DNA of 64,000 bases from CAYSSM01 sp964433905 (GCA_964433905.1 CAYSSM010000001.1:66458-130457), one strand, 5' to 3'. Shown: positions 52,628-63,315, counted from the first letter of the stretch. Made by a program: numbers and translations. The notes: a model not told the origin generated them from the letters alone.

Positions 52628-55549
52628 TTATAGCTTTCCACCCCAATAATTGGCTTCGGATGGTTTTTCTTTTTCTTCAAAAAGATTGGTTTGAGTATCT
52701 TTATTAATTTTTTTTGGCGATTTTAATTTAGCTGATTTTAGCGCTGTACCATCATGAACAGCCGCCCATTCGGGAAGACCGCCTTCTTTTGTATCAGCTT
52801 TTTGATTATCTTTTTCTTCTTCTTTTTTAGGTTTCGAAACTGCTGGCTCTTCTTCTTCTTCTTCTGCTGCTACTGCTACCTCTTCGGTTTCCTCTGCTGT
52901 TGCTTGTGATATTTTAAGTTCTTCTTCCGCTTCAACTACATCAATTTGCTGTTCAGGCAATTCTTTGTCAATTTCAATTAATTTATTGGTTTTATCTTTG
53001 CTAATTATCGTAACCGAAGTAACTTTATCACCCTGATTGAATCGAATTAAAGTTACTCCTTGAGTGTCGCGCTGTAATTTTTTGACTGTCGCAAGCGCCA
53101 TTCTGATAACTTGGCCTTTGCGCGACGCCAAAATCAAATCGTAGTTATCATCGGAAACCAGCCTCATGCCAACAATCGGTCCGGTTCTTTCGGTTACATT
53201 AGCCGCCCGCAAACCCATGCCGCCACGAAGTTGCATATTAAACATCGTTAAAGGCGTTCTCTTACCAAATCCTTTTTCCAAAACAATCAGGGCATCAACC
53301 TTACTTTCGGCTCCGGCAGGAATAACATCGGTTGAGACAACATAATCATCACCCTTGAGCAAAATCCCCCGCACTCCGGCAGCGGTTCTGCCCATCGGAC
53401 GAATGTCGGTTTCTTTGTAAAAAATAGATTGGCCTTTGGCAGAAACCTGAAAAACATTCTCATCACCGGTGGTTACTTTTACCCAACGAAGGCGATCTTC
53501 CGGACGAAGTTTAATGGCCAAAATTCCGGTTTTTCTAACCTTGCTGTATAGCTTCATGCTCGTTTTTTTAACAAGGCCTTTGCTTGTTGCCAATAAAATA
53601 TATTTATATTTTTCGATATCACTCGATGACAGCGTAATCATGGCCGTTACTTTTTCTTCGGGCGAAATTTGTAGAATATTAACGATCGCCTGGCCTTTGG
53701 CAATCCGCGAAGCCGTAGGTATTTCATAGACCTTAGTATGGAAGATTCTACCACGATCGGTAAAGAAATAGACATCATCATGAGTATTAGACACCAGCAA
53801 ATGTTCAATCATGTCTTCTTCTTTAGTTTCCATCCCAATCACGCCCTTGCCGCCTCGAATCTGGCTGCGGTAAGACGATACCGGCATCCTTTTTATATAG
53901 TTGCCGCGAGTAAATATGATAATCACTTGTTCTGACGGAATTAAATCCTCGGCGCTAAATCTGCCCAGTTCTTGCGGGTGGATTTTGGTCTTTCTGGGAG
54001 TAGCGTATTTTTCTTGAAGTTCTTTAAGCTCTTTTTTAATGATACTTAGAATCTTTTCTTCTGATGCCAAGACAGCTTCCAGCTCAGCGATTAATTTTAA
54101 TTTTTCTTTGTATTCCGTTTCTACTTTTTCCCGTTCCAAGGCGGCAAGAGCGGCAAGGCGCATTTCCAAGATAGCATTTGCTTGAATATCAGTCAGTTTA
54201 AATTTAATTTTTAGCTGCTTAAAAGCCACTTCGCGATTGGCCGATTTTCTAATTGTCGCCACCACTTCATCGATGTTTTTTAAAGCAATCCGCAAGCCCT
54301 CTAAAATATGAGCACGTTCTTTGGCTTTCTTTAGTTCGAAAGCAGTGCGACGGCGGACAACTGCTTTACGATGCTTAATATATTCTTCTAAAATATTTTT
54401 GAGCGTTAACACTCGCGGCTGAAGGCCGTCGATTAGCGCCAGCATATTGGTATAAAAAGTCGTCTGCATCAATGTCAGTTCATAAAGACGATTTAATATT
54501 TTTTTCGGATAAGCGTTGGCCTTAAGTTCAATGACGATTCTGACACCGTCTTTTCGATCTGACTCGTCTCGAAGATCGGAAATTCCTTCCAATTTCTTTT
54601 CTTTAACTAAATCGGCAATTTTGGTAATCAATTCGGCTTTATTGACCTGATACGGTATCTCGGAAACAATAATCCTAAAACCGCGTTTATTTTCTTCAAT
54701 ATTGGCCACCGCCCGCATTATAATCGCTCCCTTGCCTGTAGCATAAGCGGCCTTTATTTGTTCCACCCCAAAAATTTCCGCTCCGGTTGGAAAATCGGGT
54801 CCTTGAATATATTGCATCATATCTTCGATAGTACAGTCGGGATTTTCAATTAAATGAATAACCGCGTCGCAAATTTCACCTAAATTATGAGGCGGAATAT
54901 TGGTTGCCATGCCTACGGCAATACCCATCGAACCGTTAATTAACAAATTAGGAAGCTTGGCCGGCATCACTTTTGGTTCTTGCCTGGAAGCATCATAGTT
55001 GGCCACAAAATCAACCGTTTCCTTGTCAATATCAGCGAGCATTTCGCTAGCGGCGGAAGTCAAACGACATTCGGTATAACGCATGGCGGCGGCGGCATCG
55101 CCATCCATTGAACCAAAGTTACCTTGACCGTCAACAAGCGGAAGTCTCATGGAAAAGCTTTGCGCCAATCTTACTAAAGTATCATAAACAGCAATATCGC
55201 CATGCGGATGATATTTCCCCAAAACATCACCAACAACGGTGGCTGACTTGCGATATTTTGCTTGAGGAGTTAGCCCCAATTCCGACATTGAAAATAATAC
55301 GCGGCGATGAACCGGTTTTAGGCCATCGCGAACATCAGGCAAAGCACGGGCGATGATGACCGACATGGCGTAGGCTAAATACGACTCTTGCATTTCGTTT
55401 TCTAATATTCTCGGCCGCATTATGCCAAACTCGGTTTTCACATCCTTCGTTTTATCATCCTCAAAATTACCGATCGTTTCCGACTCGGCCACTTTTTCAG
55501 GATTAAGTTTTTCTAAATCTTCTTTACTTTCTTTGTCGCTTGCTGCCAT
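52628..55549 (-). CDS. gyrA: DNA gyrase subunit A
   Basis: 973 residues. Winged-helix and tower domains with [24 protein letters not shown] (quinolone-resistance region) and catalytic Tyr158 in AAMRYTE. The C-terminal pinwheel begins with the GyrA box-like QIRGGKG, which marks gyrase rather than topo IV. The C-terminal tail of about 110 residues is acidic and low-complexity. The ATG overlaps the stop of the small gene upstream (TAATG). Confidence 0.96.
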   Translation of the reverse strand: MAASDKESKEDLEKLNPEKVAESETIGNFEDDKTKDVKTEFGIMRPRILENEMQESYLAYAMSVIIARALPDVRDGLKPVHRRVLFSMSELGLTPQAKYRKSATVVGDVLGKYHPHGDIAVYDTLVRLAQSFSMRLPLVDGQGNFGSMDGDAAAAMRYTECRLTSAASEMLADIDKETVDFVANYDASRQEPKVMPAKLPNLLINGSMGIAVGMATNIPPHNLGEICDAVIHLIENPDCTIEDMMQYIQGPDFPTGAEIFGVEQIKAAYATGKGAIIMRAVANIEENKRGFRIIVSEIPYQVNKAELITKIADLVKEKKLEGISDLRDESDRKDGVRIVIELKANAYPKKILNRLYELTLMQTTFYTNMLALIDGLQPRVLTLKNILEEYIKHRKAVVRRRTAFELKKAKERAHILEGLRIALKNIDEVVATIRKSANREVAFKQLKIKFKLTDIQANAILEMRLAALAALEREKVETEYKEKLKLIAELEAVLASEEKILSIIKKELKELQEKYATPRKTKIHPQELGRFSAEDLIPSEQVIIIFTRGNYIKRMPVSSYRSQIRGGKGVIGMETKEEDMIEHLLVSNTHDDVYFFTDRGRIFHTKVYEIPTASRIAKGQAIVNILQISPEEKVTAMITLSSSDIEKYKYILLATSKGLVKKTSMKLYSKVRKTGILAIKLRPEDRLRWVKVTTGDENVFQVSAKGQSIFYKETDIRPMGRTAAGVRGILLKGDDYVVSTDVIPAGAESKVDALIVLEKGFGKRTPLTMFNMQLRGGMGLRAANVTERTGPIVGMRLVSDDNYDLILASRKGQVIRMALATVKKLQRDTQGVTLIRFNQGDKVTSVTIISKDKTNKLIEIDKELPEQQIDVVEAEEELKISQATAEETEEVAVAAEEEEEEPAVSKPKKEEEKDNQKADTKEGGLPEWAAVHDGTALKSAKLKSPKKINKDTQTNLFEEKEKPSEANYWGGKL

Positions 55550-55746
55550 TATTTTCCTTCATGACTATGTTTTTTGAACTCCCCTTTGGCTTTTTTTACA
55601 TTCGATGGCACCGCCCTTGGTTTGCCCCGTTGCTTGCCCATTCCTACCTCAATTTCGTACCAATTTTTATGAGATTTTTCCGTTTCCAAAAATGAGTTTG
55701 GTTTTACAATTTTTCCTTTAACTTTAACTTGTTTGGAATTTTTCAT
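55549..55746 (-). CDS. Small basic protein between gyrB and gyrA
   Basis: 65 residues, highly charged ([52 protein letters not shown]). It has AAGGA before the ATG, 15 bp from the gyrB stop, and a one-base overlap with gyrA, so it is translated within the gyrase transcript. Its basic composition would suit nucleic-acid binding; function unknown. Confidence 0.7.
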   Translation of the reverse strand: MKNSKQVKVKGKIVKPNSFLETEKSHKNWYEIEVGMGKQRGKPRAVPSNVKKAKGEFKKHSHEGK

Positions 55747-55761
55747 TTTTTCCTTGCTATT

Positions 55762-57693
55762 TTATACATCCAAATTTTTAACATATTTGGCATGAGTTTG
55801 AATGAAACGCTTTCGGGGCGCAACTTCGTCACCCATCAACATTGAAAAGATTTCGTCGGCTTTTTCGGCATCGGATATTTCCACTTTAAGTAAGACCCTG
55901 TTTTCGGGATCCATAGTCGTATCCCACAGTTGCGTTGGCGTCATTTCACCCAAACCTTTGTATCTTTGAATCGAAATACTTTCACCTAATTTTTTAATGA
56001 TTTCATCTTTTTGTTCATCATTGTAGGCAAATAACTTTTCTCTGCCTTTAGTAATGGCATACAAAGGCGGTTGGGCAATATATAAATTACCGTTTTTTAT
56101 AGTATCGGGAAAATGACGATAAAAAAGCGTGAGCAGCAAGGTTCTGATGTGCGAACCATCAACATCGGCATCGGTCATAATAATAATCCGATGATAGCGC
56201 AATTTAGCCATATTAATAACTTCACCAATGCCAACTCCGATAGCGACAATTAACGATTTAATTTCCTCGGATGCAAGCATTTTGTCAAGCCGGGTTCTTT
56301 CAACATTTAAAATTTTACCGCGCAAAGGCAGGATGGCTTGAAAAGTGCGGTCGCGGCCTTGCTTGGCCGAACCTCCGGCCGAATCACCCTCGACAATATA
56401 GAGTTCGCTTTTTTTGGGATCATGAGAAGAACAATCAGCCAATTTACCTGGCAAAGTCATCCCTTCCAAAGCGCCTTTGCGGATGACAGTTTCCCGGGCT
56501 GCTTTCGCTGCCAGCCTGGCTCTTAAAGACAAGGAACATTTTTCAAGTATTTTTCGGCCATCGGCGGGATGCTCTTCCAGCCAATATCCTAATCCTTCGT
56601 AAGTGGCCTGTTCAACCAAACTTTTCATCTCCGGATTGCCAAGCCGGGCTTTTGTCTGGCCTTCAAACTGCGGATCGGGTAATTTAACTGAAATAACCGC
56701 CGTTAACCCTTCGCGAGTATCATCGCCGGTTAGCATGGCTTCGGAATTTTTAATTATTTCATACTTTTTTGCATAATCATTTAAAGCTCTTGTCAGAGCG
56801 GTTCGAAAACCAGTTAAATGGGTACCCCCTTCTGTTGTATGAATGTTGTTGGCAAAGGCAAAAACATGCTCATTGTAATCGTCAGTATAAGCAAGCGCCA
56901 CTTCGACTCGCGTGTTTTCTGTTTGCTTTTCAAGGTACACCGGTGGATCATTGAAGGAAGTTTTATTCTTGTTGATATGGCGAACATATGAAGAAATACC
57001 GCCCTCAAAATAAAATGTGAAACAATTTTTAAGATCCGCTTTCGATTTTTGATCAGTGTCTTTTCTTCTGTCACAAATAGTGATACTGACGCCTTTAGTT
57101 AAATAAGCTTGTTGGCGAAGATGGTTAAGAATTGTTTCCCATGAATAATTTATGGTAGAAAATATCTCTGAGTCAGGTTCAAAACTAATGGTGGTACCTT
57201 TTTCGTCGGTTACACCGACATTTTTAACAGACCCCTTGGCTTTACCGCGAGCATATTCCTGAACATAGTGCTTGCCGTCTCGGAAAACCTCGGCTTGCAT
57301 CCATGATGAAAGAGCGTTAACGACCGAAACACCAACTCCATGCAAACCACCGGAAACTTTGTAAGCATCACTTTGACCAAACTTTCCGCCAGCATGCAAA
57401 GTGCTTAAAACCGTTTCCAAGGCGCTTTTTTTGGTTTGAGGATGAATATCAACCGGAATCCCACGACCATTATCTTTTACTCTGATCCGGTTATCGGCCA
57501 AAAGCTCGACAATGATCTTATCACAAAAACCGGCCATTGCTTCATCGATGGCATTATCGACGACCTCCCAAATAAGATGATGGAGTCCCTCCACACCAGT
57601 GCCGCCAATGTACATTCCTGGCCTGCGGCGAACCGGCTCAAGTCCTTCTAAAACAGTAATATTCTTGGCTGTATAATCAGATTGGGCTGACAT
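55762..57693 (-). CDS. gyrB: DNA gyrase subunit B
   Basis: 643 residues. GHKL ATPase: EVVDNAIDEAMAGFCD (catalytic Glu/Asn), DNGRGIPVDIHPQ, GGLHGVGVSVVNALS. Transducer lysine in KLPDPQFEGQTKARLGN. TOPRIM: VEGDSAGGSAKQGRDR and DADVDGSHI. C-terminal QRYKGLGEMTPTQLWDTTMDP. AAGGAG precedes the ATG. Short E. coli-type insertion absent. Confidence 0.97.
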   Translation of the reverse strand: MSAQSDYTAKNITVLEGLEPVRRRPGMYIGGTGVEGLHHLIWEVVDNAIDEAMAGFCDKIIVELLADNRIRVKDNGRGIPVDIHPQTKKSALETVLSTLHAGGKFGQSDAYKVSGGLHGVGVSVVNALSSWMQAEVFRDGKHYVQEYARGKAKGSVKNVGVTDEKGTTISFEPDSEIFSTINYSWETILNHLRQQAYLTKGVSITICDRRKDTDQKSKADLKNCFTFYFEGGISSYVRHINKNKTSFNDPPVYLEKQTENTRVEVALAYTDDYNEHVFAFANNIHTTEGGTHLTGFRTALTRALNDYAKKYEIIKNSEAMLTGDDTREGLTAVISVKLPDPQFEGQTKARLGNPEMKSLVEQATYEGLGYWLEEHPADGRKILEKCSLSLRARLAAKAARETVIRKGALEGMTLPGKLADCSSHDPKKSELYIVEGDSAGGSAKQGRDRTFQAILPLRGKILNVERTRLDKMLASEEIKSLIVAIGVGIGEVINMAKLRYHRIIIMTDADVDGSHIRTLLLTLFYRHFPDTIKNGNLYIAQPPLYAITKGREKLFAYNDEQKDEIIKKLGESISIQRYKGLGEMTPTQLWDTTMDPENRVLLKVEISDAEKADEIFSMLMGDEVAPRKRFIQTHAKYVKNLDV

Positions 57694-57718
57694 AAAAATA
57701 ACTCCTTATTCTGAACAT

Positions 57719-57748
57719 AGTATAGCGTATAATTATTTACCTTTACAA
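57719..57748 (-). promoter_or_regulatory. Promoter of gyrB-gyrA
   Basis: TTGTAA (57748-57743), an 18-bp spacer and TATACT (57724-57719), about 25 bp before the gyrB ATG. Confidence 0.55.
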
Positions 57749-57835
57749 TACGAAAATATTGAGGTTTAGCCCCTATTTTCTTATTTTTAGTATAACAAAA
57801 TGTTGATAAAAATAAAACTCCACCCACAATATCCT

Positions 57836-57876
57836 AACCATTTTCCACCCATTTCGTAAATGGTAGCAAAATGGTT
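57836..57876. repeat. Large two-step palindrome upstream of gyrB
   Basis: AACCATTTT (57836-57844) with AAAATGGTT (57868-57876), enclosing CCATTT (57849-57854) and AAATGG (57858-57863) around CGT. It has no T-run. The TCCTAACCATTTT lead-in is also found just before REP-like copies C and D, hinting at a shared lineage. It lies between the DUF4012 gene end and the gyrB promoter. Confidence 0.6.
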
Positions 57877-57905
57877 CAGTAAAGAAAAAGCCACCCGAAA
57901 CAAAA

Positions 57906-59249
57906 CTATTTTATTTCTTTATCCGTATTCAAAACACCATTGAAAAGATTTTGACCGTTAAAGAAAACCGATAAATTTTGCTGACGGATTCCCGGCTGTT
58001 TTTGAACAAGCAGCTGATAATTTTTAATTTCGAACGGCAAGATATAGTTTAATTCTAAAATACTGGCTTCACCCGGCTCAATAACCGCTTCAACACCGAA
58101 AAAAGTTTTATCTGCTTCAACTCCTTGCTTTATTTCCTCGGTAACTATTTTTTCATTATTTTTAGCGCTGACCAAGGTTGATCCTTGGGGCACGAAAAAT
58201 CTCATCCAAGTTGTATTTTTACCGTCGGGCCAATTATTGGTTCCGCTATGAATCCGAGTTATTTTTAGATTGACCAAACCGTCAGAATTAACTTTGTATT
58301 CAATATCTTCTTTAATATTTATTGACGATTTGTTGCCGGAATAACTATTACTATTTATATATAGATAATCTGTTGACTGAAAATTATTAAATTTATCTTT
58401 GAGTTCCGAATCGGTCGGAATTTTTCCCGCCCAATTACGCGTTTCGATAATTTTTTGTTTATTAGCATCTTGAAAATATAAAACAATTTCCTTTTGAGTT
58501 AATTCTTGATTTAACAATTTAACCAGAGCTACTTTATTTTTTAAGGCTTCTTGTAATAATTTTGGATATAAATCCTTCAAAAAGGTTTTGGGCTCGTTAA
58601 TAACCCAATTTTCAGGACTTTCATAGTATTCTTTTTCGATTTTATACTGCGTTTCGTTGTAAAAATTATCGGCAGAAATCGTTGTATCATATTTTTCCAA
58701 ATTAATTGGCCCTGTTAGATTTAATAGGTCTATCATCACCGAAGCATTTAAAGCAATTATTCCGTCAACACTGTCTCCTGTTTCTTGATTATAAAAATAT
58801 AGAATATCTTGAGCAGAATCAGGGAAAGAAGCGTCGTAGTTGGCATCTCGCAACGCCCAACTTTGGCCCTTGGTCATTTTATTAATCGGTTCCGGGGCTT
58901 TTATAAAATTTCCTTCAGCATATAACCGGTCTAGACCGTAAATATTAGTATTAAAATTAAAAGACTTGATTTCATAATTTTCAATATCCATAACCGCAAA
59001 CGAACCTATAAAACCGCCGGAAGAGCGAATTTCGGCGTTATTTTGAAAAATCACTAAAAACTTCCCGGAGGCAAAAAGGGAAACCGGATCGACTTTTAGC
59101 AAGACAAAATCTGCAGCCGTACGACCAACAAAAAAAGAAGAAATCAATAAAAAAACAATAATAAAAGGCGCTAACCAAATTTTTCTTTTTCGAAAACTTC
59201 GAATGACCTTTTTTTTGGTAATCGAATCTATTAATAGTACTTTTGACAT
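57906..59249 (-). CDS. DUF4012 membrane-anchored protein
   Basis: 447 residues with a basic N-terminus and one membrane helix (WLAPFIIVFLLISSFFVG). The extracytoplasmic part has FLVIFQNNAEIRSSGGFIGS and WALRDANYDASFPDSAQDIL ... DGIIALN, the hallmark block of DUF4012. Members are common in Gram-positive and CPR exopolysaccharide loci, as here, where it follows a Wzz-like protein and glycosyltransferases. It probably acts in export or attachment of surface polysaccharide; the biochemical role is not known. Confidence 0.85.
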   Translation of the reverse strand: MSKVLLIDSITKKKVIRSFRKRKIWLAPFIIVFLLISSFFVGRTAADFVLLKVDPVSLFASGKFLVIFQNNAEIRSSGGFIGSFAVMDIENYEIKSFNFNTNIYGLDRLYAEGNFIKAPEPINKMTKGQSWALRDANYDASFPDSAQDILYFYNQETGDSVDGIIALNASVMIDLLNLTGPINLEKYDTTISADNFYNETQYKIEKEYYESPENWVINEPKTFLKDLYPKLLQEALKNKVALVKLLNQELTQKEIVLYFQDANKQKIIETRNWAGKIPTDSELKDKFNNFQSTDYLYINSNSYSGNKSSINIKEDIEYKVNSDGLVNLKITRIHSGTNNWPDGKNTTWMRFFVPQGSTLVSAKNNEKIVTEEIKQGVEADKTFFGVEAVIEPGEASILELNYILPFEIKNYQLLVQKQPGIRQQNLSVFFNGQNLFNGVLNTDKEIK

Positions 59250-59269
59250 TTCCCCGCCTTTAAAAACAA

Positions 59270-59887
59270 TTAGTCACGTTTAAAATAATCAACACCTAAA
59301 GTTAAGACTATTCCGACTAAAATACCACTGATTAAACCAATAAATATATTTAGCCAAAGGTTGGCTGAAGCATCCGACACGATAGACGAGAATGTGACAA
59401 TGTCGTAAACATTTTCCCGATCGGAACGGCCTAGTTCATTTGACTTGTCCTGCATTACTGATGCGGCGGCGGTGATTAGCTTTTCCGCTTCTTCCTTGTT
59501 AGAATTTGTCACTGAAATATTAATTGTCGCCGGTTCTTGCCTAACCGCTTTAAAAATTTTTGCTAATTTTTTTTGCGAAACCGGTGGTAAAGAGATATCT
59601 GCTTTAGAATAAATTTCCTTGACTAATGCCGGTGAGGAAAACCATGAAGTAATTATTTGCGAAAATAAGCCTGATGATTGGACATTATAATAATTATCAA
59701 AAAGATAATAATTTACTTGCGATTGCTTTAAAGATGAAGCTTTGTTAACAGTAATAGTAGTAGAAGCAAGGTATGATTTTGGCTGAAGTTTTGTAAATAA
59801 AATTGTTCCAGCCAACGCCAAAATTACCACTCCCCAAAAAATAATTTTATATCGTCCAATGATGCGAAAATATTCTCTCAATTCCAT
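59270..59887 (-). CDS. Wzz/YveK-like chain-length regulator
   Basis: 205 residues with a transmembrane helix at each end (about 13-31 and 178-197) and an extracytoplasmic domain between (SYLASTTITVNKASS), the topology of polysaccharide co-polymerases (Wzz domain). No Walker kinase domain is attached. AAAGGA precedes the ATG; overlaps the glycosyltransferase gene by 10 bp. Confidence 0.82.
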   Translation of the reverse strand: MELREYFRIIGRYKIIFWGVVILALAGTILFTKLQPKSYLASTTITVNKASSLKQSQVNYYLFDNYYNVQSSGLFSQIITSWFSSPALVKEIYSKADISLPPVSQKKLAKIFKAVRQEPATINISVTNSNKEEAEKLITAAASVMQDKSNELGRSDRENVYDIVTFSSIVSDASANLWLNIFIGLISGILVGIVLTLGVDYFKRD

Positions 59888-61005
59888 TTTGTTCCTTTCT
59901 TACTTTGCTTACTTATAATATACTCTAAAATTTTTTGCTTGAAAAGCTCTTTGTCAAATTTTAGCGCTTGATTTCTAATTACTACACTGTTAAATTTTAT
60001 TTTTTGAAATTTTTTAATTGCATTGATTAAATCTTTAGTCGTTTGTTTTTCAAAAAAAATACCCGTTTTACCATCAATTATCGTTTCCAAAGCCCCCCCC
60101 CTGCCAAAAGCAATCACCGGCCGACCGCAAGCCATTGATTCCAGTGGAACAATACCGGCGTCTTCTTCCTGCGGAAATATGGTTGCAATTGAATCTTGGT
60201 AAATTTTAACCAACTTTTCATCGCTGACACGGCCAATAAATTTAATGTTTTTTGGTAAACCAACTTTATATTTTTCCAATTGAGTACCCGAACCAACCAC
60301 TAATAATGGTAATTTAAGTTTTTTAAAAGCATCAATAACTAAATCAACTTTTTTGTACGGCTCTATGCGCGATACTAAAAGATAATACTTACCAATAATT
60401 TTTTTAGGTACAAATTTTTGTGCGTCAACGGGCACAGAAATTATATCTGATTTACGATGATAATATTTGCTTATTCTACTTTGAACATTCTTTGAATTGG
60501 CAATTATGAAATCCGGCTTTTTTGCAGCTTTTAGGTCCCATCGCTTAAGCCAGTTTATAACCAATGGCATTAGTGGTCGAACAAAAAAAGGAATTGGCGC
60601 GGTTTTTAAATAGCTTTCCTTATCTGTCCACAACCACCTGGTTGGAGTATTGCAATAACACACATGAAGAGAAGTAGAAGTTGTTTTAACACCTTTAACT
60701 AAAGCGGAAGTAATGGATAAAACTATGTCATAATTTTTTAAGTTAAAGGATTCAATCGCTAAAGGCATTAAAGGTAAGTACCATTTATAACGCTTAATTC
60801 CCCATGGCATTTTTTGGATAAATGATGATCTGATATCAAATTTTTCGTATTTTCTTAAAGTTTTTTGGGTATTGAAAATCAAAGTAAAAACTGGCGCTTT
60901 AGGAAACAGCTCCAAATAATAATCAAGGAGCCTTTCGGCCCCTCCCAATTGTGTTAACTCTTCAACGACAATGACAATTTTGAGATTTTGTAAATTATTA
61001 ATCAT
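59878..61005 (-). CDS. Glycosyltransferase family 4
   Basis: About 375 residues, GT-B fold. The N-domain starts KIVIVVEELTQLGGAERLL; the C-domain has YYLLVSRIEPYKKVDLVIDAF, a nucleotide-sugar site and the E-x7-E region PQEEDAGIVPLESMACGRPVIAFGRGGALETI. Retaining, cytoplasmic. The donor sugar cannot be inferred. The ATG at 61005 is preferred over a TTG two codons upstream. The RAYT gene upstream separates it from the priming transferase. Confidence 0.9.
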   Translation of the reverse strand: MINNLQNLKIVIVVEELTQLGGAERLLDYYLELFPKAPVFTLIFNTQKTLRKYEKFDIRSSFIQKMPWGIKRYKWYLPLMPLAIESFNLKNYDIVLSITSALVKGVKTTSTSLHVCYCNTPTRWLWTDKESYLKTAPIPFFVRPLMPLVINWLKRWDLKAAKKPDFIIANSKNVQSRISKYYHRKSDIISVPVDAQKFVPKKIIGKYYLLVSRIEPYKKVDLVIDAFKKLKLPLLVVGSGTQLEKYKVGLPKNIKFIGRVSDEKLVKIYQDSIATIFPQEEDAGIVPLESMACGRPVIAFGRGGALETIIDGKTGIFFEKQTTKDLINAIKKFQKIKFNSVVIRNQALKFDKELFKQKILEYIISKQSKKGTKWN

Positions 61006-61122
61006 TCTCAATATATTTTCGCATATTTCAGGTTAAATATCAATGGCCGGTCCGCAGCCTCGCGATTATTTATAAATTTTTACATCCTAATCCACAACTT
61101 ACCAACTACATCCTAACCATAT

Positions 61123-61147
61123 TTGATACACCTCGGAAGTGTATCAA
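61123..61147. repeat. REP-like hairpin, copy C
   Basis: TTGATACAC (61123-61131), loop CTCGGAA, GTGTATCAA (61139-61147): a perfect 9-bp stem. It overlaps the stop codon (61144-61146) of the RAYT gene and is identical to copy D. Confidence 0.85.
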
Positions 61148-61830
61148 AGGTCTTTTATAATTAAATTCTTTATTTCGGATAATTTGCGCTGATAATCCTT
61201 TCGATCATTGATAAATCTTTGATAATTTACCGGGCCAATATCTACTAAACTTTTATCACAAAGAGCTAAAATTATTTGATCCGGCTTAATGTATTCCATA
61301 TATGATGAGTATTTCCACAATTCTGGTTTACTGACTAATCTTGCGGCGTACGGATTTGTGTGAATATATCGAGTTAAATGCAATAACTGCTTATCGTTTT
61401 CGACTAAGATATTCTTAAATTTTGACTCCCAAAGCGGTCCTTTCCTTTTATGGCAAATATTGAAATAACGAGTGTAGCTGTTGAGAATATTCGCCATAAA
61501 AATTGATATTCCATTTTCTTTTAGCTGCTTGAGGACCAAATGGATATGATTCGGCATAAGACAATAAGCAATAATATCTACAAGTTTTTCGTGCTCTTTG
61601 TGCAAAAAATTAAAATTTTGATCAAAGCCAAATTCTTGAGTTCCTTTTAATCTAAAAAACATTGAGTATTTGGTTAAAGGTTTAGACACTTGATAAAAAC
61701 GAAATAATTGAACCATTCTTATATAATCGTCATCAGTATTGAAAATTTGGTACTTTGCAATGCTCCGACTTAAAATATGATAAACACTATTCTCTACAAG
61801 AGGATTTTTACTTGTATTTTCCCTAGTCAT
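61144..61830 (-). CDS. RAYT-like Y1 transposase
   Basis: 228 residues. Y1 (HUH) signature: SVYHILSRSIAKYQIF near the start, the metal-binding HIH (95-97) in YCLMPNHIHLVL, the likely catalytic tyrosine in LNSYTRYFNICHKRKGPLW and the RAYT-type end YIHTNPYAARLV. Identical REP-like hairpins lie 30 bp upstream and at the stop codon, which fits a REP-associated tyrosine transposase with its own substrate ends. All motifs appear intact, so it may be active or recently so. It interrupts the exopolysaccharide operon. Confidence 0.88.
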   Translation of the reverse strand: MTRENTSKNPLVENSVYHILSRSIAKYQIFNTDDDYIRMVQLFRFYQVSKPLTKYSMFFRLKGTQEFGFDQNFNFLHKEHEKLVDIIAYCLMPNHIHLVLKQLKENGISIFMANILNSYTRYFNICHKRKGPLWESKFKNILVENDKQLLHLTRYIHTNPYAARLVSKPELWKYSSYMEYIKPDQIILALCDKSLVDIGPVNYQRFINDRKDYQRKLSEIKNLIIKDL

Positions 61831-61859
61831 ATTTATATCATAACAAAATCATAACCATT

Positions 61860-61884
61860 TTGATACACCTCGGAAGTGTATCAA
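61860..61884. repeat. REP-like hairpin, copy D
   Basis: TTGATACAC (61860-61868), CTCGGAA, GTGTATCAA (61876-61884), same as copy C in the same orientation, 30 bp before the RAYT ATG and 10 bp after the end of the priming transferase gene. Confidence 0.85.
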
Positions 61885-61894
61885 GGGTTCTTCT

Positions 61895-63253
61895 TTAGTA
61901 GGCACCCCTTCCTTTTATCACTACCCAAACTGTTTTAACAAATATCTGAAAATCAAGCCAAAGCGACCAGTTCTCGATATAATAAGCGTCTAAGCGAACC
62001 CATTCATCAAATGATAAATTTGACCGGCCGGAAACTTGCCAAAGACCAGTTATGCCAGGTTTTATCCCTAAACGCCTTTTTTGCCAATTAGTGTATTTAG
62101 CCACTTCTTCAGGCATTGGCGGCCGCGGGCCAATCAAACTCATATTACCTTTTAAAACATTAAAAAACTGTGGTAATTCATCCAAGCTGGTTTTCCGCAA
62201 AAATTTACCGATTGGAGTCAGGCGGGGATCGTTGGACAACTTAAACATATTGCCATATTTTTTTATATACTTTTCGTGTTCTTTTTCGGCGCCAGTTTTC
62301 ATTGTTCGAAATTTATAAAAAATAAAGTTGCGATCAAGTCCAACTCTCTCCTGACGAAACAGAATAGGACCTCTGGAAGTTAATTTAACCAACAAGGCTA
62401 CTATTATCATAACTGGCGAACAAAAAATAATCAGGAATATTGAACCAAAAAAATCTACTAATCTTTTAATAATCCGTCCCCATCCGTCAAGCAAGGTTCT
62501 CTTAAATTCCATTATCGGCACGCCGGCAAGGGTGTGAACACCAACATGAGAAGATCTGACTAAGAAAAGATCCGGTGTCATCTTAAAACAGATTTGATGA
62601 GTTCGGCAAAATTCTAAAATCTCCGAAATTTTTGATTGAGGCAAATGAGTGTTGGCAATAATTATTTCATCGGCTTGGTATCTGTTGAATATTTTTTCCA
62701 AATTAGGGATCGCTTGTTCATCAATAACTTTGACCAATTTATAACCCAAGCGACTGTTGTTTTGAATTTCTGAAATTAAATGTTTCGAAGATGAATTGCC
62801 GCCCAAAATAATAACCCGATGGACGCCAATCCCCCAACGGTATAAAAATCTTTGTAAAGCGCTCATCAGTAATCTGCCGACGGTAACCAAAATAATAGCA
62901 ATAAACCAAACATAAACGATAATTAATCTTGAAAAGAAAAAAGTCCGCGACAAAAATATCCAAGCCATAACAATGGCGGCGGCGGCGGAGACCGATACAA
63001 AAATTTTGCCGAATGCGGCAAAGCGACCATAATGCTCCCTTATAGAGTAGAGACCATTGAAAGTAAAGACAACAAACCATATTGGCAAGGTATAAATAAT
63101 AAATTTAAAATACTGGGGAAACGGTTCAACATAGATAACTGGAACAAATTCAAAATAAGTCCTAATTTTATAGGCCAGTACAAATGACAACGCCACCATG
63201 GCCAAATCAATGGGAATTTGCAAAAAAGTGAATAGCAGTTCTGATCGCTTCAA
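61895..63253 (-). CDS. Undecaprenyl-phosphate sugar-1-phosphate transferase (WbaP/WcaJ type)
   Basis: 452 residues. Four N-terminal membrane helices, a CoA-binding-like middle domain (HRVIILGGNSSSKHLI), then the bacterial sugar transferase domain: KRLVDFFGSIFLII, GPILFRQERVGLDRNFIFYKFRTM, TSLDELPQFFNVLKGNMSLIGPRPP and GITGLWQVSGRS. It primes exopolysaccharide synthesis by loading a sugar-phosphate on the lipid carrier. The start is TTG at 63253 with GGGAGAG upstream. First gene of the operon. Confidence 0.94.
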   Translation of the reverse strand: MKRSELLFTFLQIPIDLAMVALSFVLAYKIRTYFEFVPVIYVEPFPQYFKFIIYTLPIWFVVFTFNGLYSIREHYGRFAAFGKIFVSVSAAAAIVMAWIFLSRTFFFSRLIIVYVWFIAIILVTVGRLLMSALQRFLYRWGIGVHRVIILGGNSSSKHLISEIQNNSRLGYKLVKVIDEQAIPNLEKIFNRYQADEIIIANTHLPQSKISEILEFCRTHQICFKMTPDLFLVRSSHVGVHTLAGVPIMEFKRTLLDGWGRIIKRLVDFFGSIFLIIFCSPVMIIVALLVKLTSRGPILFRQERVGLDRNFIFYKFRTMKTGAEKEHEKYIKKYGNMFKLSNDPRLTPIGKFLRKTSLDELPQFFNVLKGNMSLIGPRPPMPEEVAKYTNWQKRRLGIKPGITGLWQVSGRSNLSFDEWVRLDAYYIENWSLWLDFQIFVKTVWVVIKGRGAY

Positions 63254-63286
63254 ATTACTCTCCCTAAATATAATCTCGTAATTTTC

Positions 63287-63315
63287 AATATATCATAACC
63301 TGACATAAAAATCAA
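63287..63315 (-). promoter_or_regulatory. Promoter of the exopolysaccharide operon
   Basis: TTGATT (63315-63310), a 17-bp spacer and TATATT (63292-63287), about 34 bp before the start codon. Confidence 0.6.
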
